The position numbers and the translations under genes were made by a program. Below the pieces are notes generated by a model, which saw only the letters and a program-made list of their open reading frames with translations, was not told where the DNA came from and searched no databases. A stretch of 47,021 nt of DNA from Bacteroidales bacterium (GTDB lineage Bacteria; Bacteroidota; Bacteroidia; Bacteroidales; P3), in contig JAFTBM010000049.1 in assembly GCA_017455205.1 (NCBI GenBank), forward strand, positions 1 through 47,021. The letters are read 5' to 3'. Positions 41,262 through 47,021 of this stretch are shown here, piece after piece; position 1 is the stretch's first letter, and every line of letters begins with the position of its first letter.

Positions 41262-41903
41262 TTAGTTGGTGGAAATTGATTGTTGAGGGCGGCTAATGTT
41301 GTCAAGGTAGTGGCGTGCGTCGGGACCGAGGTTCATCAGGAGGTCAAGTACGCTTAGGTTGGGAGTGAAGGGTATTCGGTCGCTAAATACTTGGTAGTAT
41401 GGTGTTAGTTGCGGGTTTGGTGACTGATGTTTGGAGGAAAATTGCAGGCGGAAGTCGTTATGAGTGCTGCTATGCGGAGTAAAATGTGTGGAAAATACGA
41501 TTTCGCAGGGTGCTTTTATCTTCTGCAAACACCATAGAGTAAGAGATTTATTAAGGTCAATCAGGTGGTGGTAGTGTGAGGTTAGTAGGGCTTCCAGTTC
41601 ATCGCAGTAGTACAGGTAGTAGGGCGATGTGTTATATGCTGTCTGTAGGGTGCGCAGATGGATGATGTTCCATCGTTCGTGGTAGGAGATTTCCACTGCG
41701 TGAGTGGGAGTGTGGTTGCCGTTTGGCCGTGAGACAGGGACAATCAGTGGAAATACGCCTGAGGAGGTCATTATCAGTGCGCGGTTGCGGATGGTTTGCT
41801 TCGGGTAGGTTTCATGTACCTCAATTACCACCTTTGAATAGCGGAGCATATTAGCCATGTAGGTTATGGGTGGAAAGTAAGCTGTGGGGAAGATAGGTGT
41901 CAT
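41262..41903 (-). CDS. WbqC-like family protein
   Basis: 213 residues, cytoplasmic. The opening TAYFPPITYMANMLRYSKVVIEVHETYPKQTIRNRALI is typical of the WbqC family, as are GVFPLIVPVSRPNGNH, ISYHERWNIIHLRTLQTAYNTSPYY and the late PFTPNLSVLDLLMNLGP. The family is found in polysaccharide clusters, but its reaction is unknown. The start ATG overlaps the stop of the preceding gene by 4 bp. It is the last gene of the ybeY-mnmG operon. Confidence 0.9.
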   Translation of the reverse strand: MTPIFPTAYFPPITYMANMLRYSKVVIEVHETYPKQTIRNRALIMTSSGVFPLIVPVSRPNGNHTPTHAVEISYHERWNIIHLRTLQTAYNTSPYYLYYCDELEALLTSHYHHLIDLNKSLTLWCLQKIKAPCEIVFSTHFTPHSSTHNDFRLQFSSKHQSPNPQLTPYYQVFSDRIPFTPNLSVLDLLMNLGPDARHYLDNISRPQQSISTN

Positions 41904-42316
41904 GGATTCATGCTGATTGAAACAAGTGTATCGTCTTCAAAGTAGAAATCAAGTCCAGCACTGGGGACGCTAAGGCTTCGCTCTCCCCAAGCCTCATCGT
42001 TTATTTCGAAGTCAGTATAGCCGTGCGTTCTTATCAATGCTTGGATTTGTTGAATGGTCATGCCGAATATTTGAGTATTCCAAATGGTGCAATTGGCGTC
42101 GGATATGTCAATGCAGGATAGCGTGCCATCGGGGGAGAAGAAAAGCGAAAGTGAGGGAGTGCTGTATTGAAGCAGGGTTACCTCTTCGCCGTCAGTCCCC
42201 TCTATTACTTCTGCTTCGTCGGACTTGCCGAGTAGACTTTCTACATACACCCGTGCCATGTGGAATTGTAGGTCTCCGATGCGGAGTTTTGGCGTTATGT
42301 CTAATGATTTTATCAT
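41900..42316 (-). CDS. Uncharacterised small cytoplasmic protein
   Basis: 138 residues, no signal peptide, no membrane segments, acidic. It opens MIKSLDITPKLRIGDLQFHM, with short strands throughout (LSLFFSPDGTLSCIDIS, NDEAWGERSLSVPSAGLDFYFED) and alternating helices (TIQQIQALIRTHGY). No family was recognised. It overlaps wbqC by 4 bp and lies 89 nt after mnmG; the gap holds a parS-like site. Confidence 0.8.
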   Translation of the reverse strand: MIKSLDITPKLRIGDLQFHMARVYVESLLGKSDEAEVIEGTDGEEVTLLQYSTPSLSLFFSPDGTLSCIDISDANCTIWNTQIFGMTIQQIQALIRTHGYTDFEINDEAWGERSLSVPSAGLDFYFEDDTLVSISMNP

Positions 42317-42383
42317 GTGGAGGGGGCTGATTTTAGAGCTGATGATTATTCATAACTATCATGGTCTATGCGAAATAGTGTGA

Positions 42384-42399
42384 TGTTTCACATGGAACA
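42384..42399. promoter_or_regulatory. parS-like palindrome
   Basis: TGTTTCACATGGAACA agrees with the ParB site TGTTNCACGTGAAACA at 13 of 15 defined positions and with its symmetric form TGTTCCACGTGGAACA at 14 of 16. It is intergenic, just downstream of mnmG. Confidence 0.45.
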
Positions 42400-42405
42400 T
42401 ATAGG

Positions 42406-44289
42406 TTATCTGCCCGAGAAATTGACCAGTAGCACTGAAATGTCGGCGGGTGATACGCCGCTGATTCGAGAAGCGGCTCCGATAGAAGTTGGGCGATGCT
42501 GCGAGAGTTTTTCGCGTGCTTCATAGCTTAGTGCAGTGAGTGAATAGTAGTCGAAGTCGTGGGGCAAAGTGACCTGTTCGAATTTTAGTATTCGGCTGGC
42601 CACCTCCTGCTCTTTGTCGATGTAGTGTTTGTATTTTATCATGATTTCGGCCTCTTCCTCCACTTCGTCCCTAATATCGTCAGGTAGATTTTCAATCGCA
42701 GTGTGGCAACTATTGGAGCATGAGGAGAGGTCGGTGAGATTTAACTCGGGGCGTTGCAGCAGTGTGGCGAGTGCGGTTTTTTGCTGGATGGGTACAGAGC
42801 AATGATTTGAGAGCATTGTATTGGTGTCGGTACTGGGGAGAAGGTGAGTGGTGTTGATTGTGTCTATTAGGCTGTTGAGGTGTAGCTTCTTCTGTTCCAC
42901 ACGTCGCATTCGTTCTTCATCAGCAAGCCCAATGCCGTATGCGAGGGGTGTCAGTCGCAGGTCGGCTGTATCTTGACGTAGCAAGATGCGGTATTCTGCG
43001 CGTGAGGTGAACATTCGATAAGGCTCATCCACGCCTTTGGTTATCAAATCATCAATTAGTACTCCAATGTATGCTTGCGACCTTTCAAGTATAAAAGGTA
43101 CTTTCCCATGCAACTTTAGTGCGGCATTGATGCCAGCCATGAGGCCTTGACAAGCTGCCTCTTCGTACCCCGTGGTGCCATTGATTTGGCCAGCAAAGTA
43201 GAGGTTCTCAATCATCTTGGTCTCAAGTGTATAGCGCAATTGTATGGGAGGAAAGTAGTCGTATTCAACAGCATAACCAGGCTTAAAAATGCGTGCATTT
43301 TCGAAACCACAGATACTATGAAGTGCCCCAAGTTGCACCTCTATAGGAAGGGATGACGAGAAGCCGTTGAGGTAGTAACTTTGGCTGTGCCACCCTTCGG
43401 GTTCAACGAATAGTTGGTGGTGGTCTTTATCTGCAAAGCGGCATATCTTGTCTTCGATTGAAGGACAGTAGCGAGGACCGCGGCCATTGATTTTGCCTGT
43501 AAACAGAGGCGACTGCTCAAATCCTTTTCGTAGTATCTCGTGTGTGGTGAGATTGGTATTAGCTATGAAGCATGAGCGTTGGTGTGAGACGGGCGGGGTG
43601 TTGGAAAATGAGAACTTTGAGGGATTTGTATCGCCCTTTTGCTCTTGCAATTTGGAGAAATCAATGGTGCGACCATCAACGCGGACGGGGGTTCCTGTCT
43701 TTAGTTTTTTTACCTCGAAACCGATGTCCTTTAGCTGGTTAGAGAGGTTTAGGCTTGCGTTTTCGCTTATTCTCCCTCCCTGCCAGTGGCTTTCACCTAT
43801 GAATATGTGGCCGTTGAGAAATGTTCCATTGGTGAGTATCACAGCGGAGGCAGGTATACGGTGTCCCATAAGGGTGCGGACACCTTTAACTGCATTTCCT
43901 TCAGTAATGAGTTCGGTTACTTCATCTTGCCAAAGGTCGAGGTTTTGGGTGGATTCCAGAATGTTTCGCCAGTGGAGCGAGAACTGCATGCGGTCGCATT
44001 GTGCACGCGGGCTCCACATGGCGGGACCTTTGGAGCGGTTGAGCATGCGGAATTGCAGTGTTGAGCGGTCGGTTACAATGCCTGACCATCCCCCCAAAGC
44101 GTCTATTTCGCGTACTATTTGTCCCTTTGCCACCCCACCCATTGCAGGGTTGCAGGACATTTGGCAGATAGTGTCGAGCATCTGTGTTACCAGCAGCACA
44201 TGGCACCCCATGCGGGCTGCTGCCGCTGCCGCTTCGGCTCCGGCGTGCCCGCCACCTACAACCACTACATCATACGTCTTAAATATCAT
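42406..44289 (-). CDS. mnmG: tRNA uridine-5-carboxymethylaminomethyl modification enzyme MnmG
   Basis: FAD protein that, with MnmE, makes the cmnm5/mnm5 group on U34 of certain tRNAs, including tRNA-Lys(UUU), which this window also encodes. 627 residues: N-terminal FAD-binding YDVVVVGGGHAGAEAAAAAARMG (6-28), NPAMGGVAKGQIVREIDALGG, RGPRYCPSIEDKICRF, FAGQINGTTGYEEAACQGLMAGINAA, GVDEPYRMFTSRAEYRILLRQDTAD, and a C-terminal helical domain ending ISGVSPADISVLLVNF. The length is normal. It starts 12 nt after ybeY. Confidence 0.97.
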   Translation of the reverse strand: MIFKTYDVVVVGGGHAGAEAAAAAARMGCHVLLVTQMLDTICQMSCNPAMGGVAKGQIVREIDALGGWSGIVTDRSTLQFRMLNRSKGPAMWSPRAQCDRMQFSLHWRNILESTQNLDLWQDEVTELITEGNAVKGVRTLMGHRIPASAVILTNGTFLNGHIFIGESHWQGGRISENASLNLSNQLKDIGFEVKKLKTGTPVRVDGRTIDFSKLQEQKGDTNPSKFSFSNTPPVSHQRSCFIANTNLTTHEILRKGFEQSPLFTGKINGRGPRYCPSIEDKICRFADKDHHQLFVEPEGWHSQSYYLNGFSSSLPIEVQLGALHSICGFENARIFKPGYAVEYDYFPPIQLRYTLETKMIENLYFAGQINGTTGYEEAACQGLMAGINAALKLHGKVPFILERSQAYIGVLIDDLITKGVDEPYRMFTSRAEYRILLRQDTADLRLTPLAYGIGLADEERMRRVEQKKLHLNSLIDTINTTHLLPSTDTNTMLSNHCSVPIQQKTALATLLQRPELNLTDLSSCSNSCHTAIENLPDDIRDEVEEEAEIMIKYKHYIDKEQEVASRILKFEQVTLPHDFDYYSLTALSYEAREKLSQHRPTSIGAASRISGVSPADISVLLVNFSGR

Positions 44290-44301
44290 AGACCATGTGT
44301 T

Positions 44302-44745
44302 TTATGCCCATTGTTCCACGGGAAACATCTGCTCCCATAGCTGCATGGCTTCCCCCTCCAGTCGGCGCATCTCCTTGGCTTCTGCCTCGCTTTTGTCGCC
44401 TTGCCCAAGGAGGTGAAGTACGCCGTGAATGATGACGCGAAGCAACTCCCTTTCAAAGGTGGTGTCATAGCCAATGGCATTCTCTTTCACCCTATCAATA
44501 TTCAGTAGGATGTCGCCCGAGATAAGATTGCCTACCACATAGTCGAAGGTGATAATGTCGGTGTAGGTATCATGGTTCAAGTAGCGTTGGTTGGCCGTGA
44601 GCATATAGTCGTCGGTGCAAAATAGATAATGAATGTTTCCAACTTGTTTATTTCGCTGTTGGATTACTTTAGTTATCCATTTTATCATACAATCTTCGTG
44701 GTGGAGTGTAAAATTTCCAGAAATATTGGAAAATTGGATGGCCAT
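44302..44745 (-). CDS. ybeY: Endoribonuclease YbeY
   Basis: Metal-dependent RNase involved in 16S rRNA 3' maturation and ribosome quality control. 147 residues. The active-site motif is RVIIHGVLHLLGQGDK: His-X3-His, with Asp in the place of the third histidine, as is common in Bacteroidetes. Upstream, DDYMLTANQRYLNHDTYTDIITFDY is the usual family strand-helix segment. It is the first gene of the mnmG operon. A parS-like sequence (44312-44327) lies inside its 3' end. Confidence 0.94.
   Translation of the reverse strand: MAIQFSNISGNFTLHHEDCMIKWITKVIQQRNKQVGNIHYLFCTDDYMLTANQRYLNHDTYTDIITFDYVVGNLISGDILLNIDRVKENAIGYDTTFERELLRVIIHGVLHLLGQGDKSEAEAKEMRRLEGEAMQLWEQMFPVEQWA
44312..44327. promoter_or_regulatory. 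parS-like palindrome inside ybeY
   Basis: TGTTCCACGGGAAACA differs from the ParB site consensus TGTTNCACGTGAAACA at one position (T to G). It lies in the last codons of ybeY. With the site at 42384 it flanks mnmG. Confidence 0.45.
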
Positions 44746-44872
44746 AATTTATCGCTATAATGCTGTACGACAGAATATTATCAAATAATTTTGAGGCTTT
44801 TTTCCTCTTTTAGAAGATGGAATTCTGCTATTTTCGGGGAAGTGGTTGCATTTTTTGACACCATTTCGGGCT

Positions 44873-45343
44873 TTAGGCCACGGGCTGTCTTTGATTGATA
44901 TGCGATAGCCAAGTGTTCAATACCGATGTGCGTGTAAGCGATAGGGTAGTATCAATTCCGCCAATTACAAATTCAAGTCTGACCGTTCTGCCTTCGTCCA
45001 GATAAATCACTCGGTCGGCAAGACTATGCATAAGGAATATCTCGCTTCCCAACATCTTGTCGCTCTGCCAATCAATCTGGCTTGTATTGTCATGTGTCTC
45101 ATCCCCATCGTCAGCAACTTCAACAAATATCCCCTTTCCCCAAGTGCCGATATACAGGTGTACTCTCTTTTGTGCGTTGCAGCAGTTCCTATTCACAATA
45201 GCATTTTCCACAGCGTGTAGGGTTGCAGTAGATACAATCGGGAAAGCATCAACGAGGTTGTACTCGTCGCAAAAGCAAAATAGCCGCTCTTCTACCAGTG
45301 GTAGGCAGGCAATATCAGATTGTACATCAAACGTTTCTGTCAT
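44873..45343 (-). CDS. GHKL/RsbW-like ATP-binding protein
   Basis: 156 residues from ATG 45343; the longer TTG-started frame is disfavoured because a -7 box at 45369 would put transcription start right at its codon. Histidine-kinase-type fold: N box ATLHAVENAIVNRNC, a D box VEVADDGDETH, then a glycine-poor G2 region KMLGSEIFLMHSLADRVIY where RsbW-type proteins usually have GRGLFLM. This suggests an anti-sigma factor or serine kinase of the RsbW kind, possibly with weakened nucleotide binding. No partner anti-anti-sigma gene is next to it. Divergent from the adhesin-like gene. Confidence 0.78.
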   Translation of the reverse strand: MTETFDVQSDIACLPLVEERLFCFCDEYNLVDAFPIVSTATLHAVENAIVNRNCCNAQKRVHLYIGTWGKGIFVEVADDGDETHDNTSQIDWQSDKMLGSEIFLMHSLADRVIYLDEGRTVRLEFVIGGIDTTLSLTRTSVLNTWLSHINQRQPVA

Positions 45344-45368
45344 ATATTCCGCTATTGTGTTCAACTAC

Positions 45369-45376
45369 AAAAGTAC
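45369..45376 (-). promoter_or_regulatory. -7 box of the GHKL protein gene
   Basis: Minus-strand TACTTTTG (complement of caaaagta). The predicted start of transcription, near 45362, supports the ATG at 45343. No clear -33 element. Confidence 0.5.
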
Positions 45377-45418
45377 ATTTTTTTTCTTATTATTTCATCT
45401 ATTCCGAAAATTAGTTGT

Positions 45419-45426
45419 ACCTTTGC
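45419..45426 (+). promoter_or_regulatory. -7 box of the poly-C adhesin-like gene
   Basis: TACCTTTG followed by CAC, a perfect TAnnTTTG box; a TTTC near 45394-45397 is a possible -33. Start of transcription near 45433, about 57 nt before ATG 45490. Confidence 0.6.
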
Positions 45427-45533
45427 ACTTTGATTATTGGAGATTTCCATGCCGTTGCGTCTGTTCTGCTCGGTTTAGATAGGTTGAAAATGGTGTATGA
45501 TATTCGCATAAATAAGTGTAAATCAACTATTTG

Positions 45534-45546
45534 CCCCCCCCCCCCC
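45534..45546 (+). repeat. 13-C homopolymer inside the 5' end of a reading frame
   Basis: Thirteen C residues, 15 codons into a frame starting ATGGTGTATGATATTCGC at 45490. As sequenced, that frame ends at TAA 45586-45588. With 14 (or 11) C it continues open through the signal peptide and into the large secreted gene. It has the same tract length as at 10648. Confidence 0.9.
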
Positions 45547-45623
45547 GCAGGGCAACCTCTCCCAAGTCAGGAGTTAAATCGCCATTAAGAGCGGTAGGGC
45601 GGAGTGTATTCCTTTCATTTCTT

Positions 45624-47021
45624 ATGGTCGTTGTAGCGTCCATTTCGGCCACTGCTTCACGGGCACAGGGATTAGGTGCGTATGTCTACTCCACTGGAGT
45701 GGATGCTGCCAAATGGATAACCATCACCAACACTACCAACCTGCTCAATGAGTCGGGCGATGCTGCGGCATCGAGCCTGAAAAACATAGGCTTCACATTT
45801 CCTTTTGGCGGTTCCACCTACACCCAGTATTCGGTTACCGTGGATGGCATCCTTCGGATAGGCTCGGATGTTGCTGATGAGAATGTTGCTCCCTACTATC
45901 CACTGGGTGATGAGTTTGGGGGAGTAGAGGATAACAATCCCAAGATTACGGGCTTCGGTGGCGATGGCTATGCCATAGACGGTGTCCACCATGTCTATGC
46001 TCAGACCTTCGGCAACCTGGCGCTCGTGGTAGAGTTTTCCATCGGGACATTTACCTCGCAGAACGACAACAGCAATTCGCTCAAATGGCAGGTACAGCTC
46101 TTCGCCGACGGCACAGTGCGGATTGTCTATGCCTCGACCACGCCAAGTCCATTGAACCCCGAAAACGACTACTTTCAGGTGGGCATGTGCATCAGTGGCA
46201 GCGATGGTTGGATAGTCGATGCCGACCATGTGGCCACCCACTTCAACTCCGATGGCAGCAACGATGTGCGTACCACATGGCCAGGAGCCAACCGCTACTA
46301 CACTTTCTTACCCATCTGCACTGGCACCCTCCCCTACAGCGAGAACTTCGACTCCTACTCTGGCACTGGTATCAGTACGGGTTCAGGCTACCCCTCCACC
46401 TATCCCAACCACCTCGCACCCACCTGCTGGCACTATCCTGCCCTCAGTGCTACCAGCGGCACCTACCCGGCAGTCTACATCACCAGCTATTCCTACTTCC
46501 GCAACGGTGCCTCGGGCAATGGCATTCGCTTCCAGACAAACTCCCGCCATCCCCGTGCCGTGGTTGTCCTTGCCAAGGACTTCGGCCTCCCCAACAGCCG
46601 TCTCGCTTTCTCTTTCGACCTCAAGGTGAACAATGCCTCCCACATGATGGAGTACGGCGTCATGTCCAACCCCGCCGACACCTCCACCTTCATCCCCCTC
46701 GGTTATTCCGACTATGTGGGCTGGAAGACTATAACCGACACGCTCTCCAAGTACGCCGACCGTATTCCCGCTGTCGGCACGCTCTACCTTGCGTTCCGCG
46801 AGTCGAAGCAGACTGCCGGTGAAGCCAACTACTCCGGCGGTCTCGACAATGTCTCCGTCCGCCGCTGGTGTGACAGCACTACCCAGAACGTTACCGCCTG
46901 CGAAAGCTACACCTGGGCCGAGAACTCCACCACCTACACCGAGACAGGCATCTACCGCAAAGTCTACACCAACGCCCACGGCGGCTGCGACTCCACCGTC
47001 CGCCTCAACCTGACCATCAAC
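45624..47021 (+). CDS. Large secreted adhesin-like protein, partial, out of frame with its likely start codon
   Basis: Runs off the window end. From the first in-frame ATG it reads MVVVASISATASRAQGLGAY, a signal-peptide core without a basic n-region. Shifting the 13-C tract by +1 joins it to ATG 45490 and supplies PLRAVGRSVFLSFL before the core. Visible parts: a beta domain (WITITNTTNLLNESGDAAAS, FTFPFGG, FADGTVRIVYAS) of the kind found in T9SS-secreted proteins; a MAM-like/cleaved-adhesin domain (LPYSENFDSYSG, AFSFDLKVNNASHMMEYGVM, GGLDNVSVRRW); then the first CDST...ACESYTWAENSTTYTETG...GCDSTVRLNLTIN repeat. More repeats and a sorting domain would be expected beyond the edge. Likely a surface adhesin, candidate phase-variable. 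Confidence 0.82.
   Translation, partial: MVVVASISATASRAQGLGAYVYSTGVDAAKWITITNTTNLLNESGDAAASSLKNIGFTFPFGGSTYTQYSVTVDGILRIGSDVADENVAPYYPLGDEFGGVEDNNPKITGFGGDGYAIDGVHHVYAQTFGNLALVVEFSIGTFTSQNDNSNSLKWQVQLFADGTVRIVYASTTPSPLNPENDYFQVGMCISGSDGWIVDADHVATHFNSDGSNDVRTTWPGANRYYTFLPICTGTLPYSENFDSYSGTGISTGSGYPSTYPNHLAPTCWHYPALSATSGTYPAVYITSYSYFRNGASGNGIRFQTNSRHPRAVVVLAKDFGLPNSRLAFSFDLKVNNASHMMEYGVMSNPADTSTFIPLGYSDYVGWKTITDTLSKYADRIPAVGTLYLAFRESKQTAGEANYSGGLDNVSVRRWCDSTTQNVTACESYTWAENSTTYTETGIYRKVYTNAHGGCDSTVRLNLTIN

Noticed and set aside
45672-46979. Minus-strand and shifted frames over the adhesin-like gene
   Set aside because: The plus-strand frame from 45624 to the edge has signal peptide and domain content; the others are shadows.

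Overview
The window looks like a chromosomal segment from an uncultured gut- or rumen-type member of the Bacteroidales. The evidence is Bacteroidetes-style promoters (a TAnnTTTG -7 box, often followed by CA), two secreted proteins with type IX secretion (T9SS) C-terminal sorting domains, OmpA-like and TonB-dependent outer membrane proteins, a serine palmitoyltransferase for sphingolipids, and secreted proteins built from modules common in that order. No phage, transposase or plasmid genes were seen. The two tRNA genes are tandem tRNA-Lys copies.

Layout. 1-531 is a 110-bp tandem repeat array. 0.6-3.0 kb holds housekeeping genes: rpsU and rpmB on the minus strand, mutY and ssb on the plus strand. 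3.4-7.1 kb holds a lipoprotein, pgi and an abundant OmpA-type protein, separated by two strong terminators. 7.2-10.0 kb is a purN - glycosyltransferase - OmpA-like operon. 10.1-16.1 kb is an accessory surface operon: a lipoprotein behind a 13-C tract, a beta-barrel, a T9SS-sorted protein and a 1133-residue modular secreted protein. 16.5-26.2 kb is one long minus-strand accessory operon of nine genes: two beta-helical carbohydrate-binding proteins, two DUF2490 barrels, a small T9SS protein, a carboxypeptidase-regulatory-like lipoprotein, a small secreted protein, a VTC-type polyphosphate polymerase-like protein and a DUF4956 membrane protein. 26.2-27.1 kb is an AT-rich regulatory gap. 27.1-34.6 kb is a plus-strand run: rpiB-deoC, then serine palmitoyltransferase - GNAT acyltransferase - lipocalin-like lipoprotein - Zn-macrodomain - SirTM-like sirtuin - TonB receptor. 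34.7-45.3 kb is mostly housekeeping: aroB, rlhA, a MntP-like protein, rsmA, a TPR protein, two tRNA-Lys, wbqC, mnmG, ybeY and a GHKL ATPase. 45.4 kb to the end is the start of a large secreted adhesin-like gene, again behind a 13-C tract.

The most interesting signals are: (i) two separate 13-C homopolymers, each just after a promoter and start codon and each putting a secreted-protein gene one base out of frame, which is the architecture of slipped-strand phase variation; (ii) the nine-gene VTC/DUF4956/carbohydrate-binding operon, with three consecutive 4-bp stop/start overlaps; (iii) a macrodomain-sirtuin pair whose sirtuin has lost the expected zinc-ribbon cysteines and which lacks its usual lipoyl-carrier partners; (iv) 11-bp-period arrays at three unrelated intergenic sites; (v) two parS-like palindromes flanking mnmG. 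All family assignments come from reading the translations and motifs; no database search was run.
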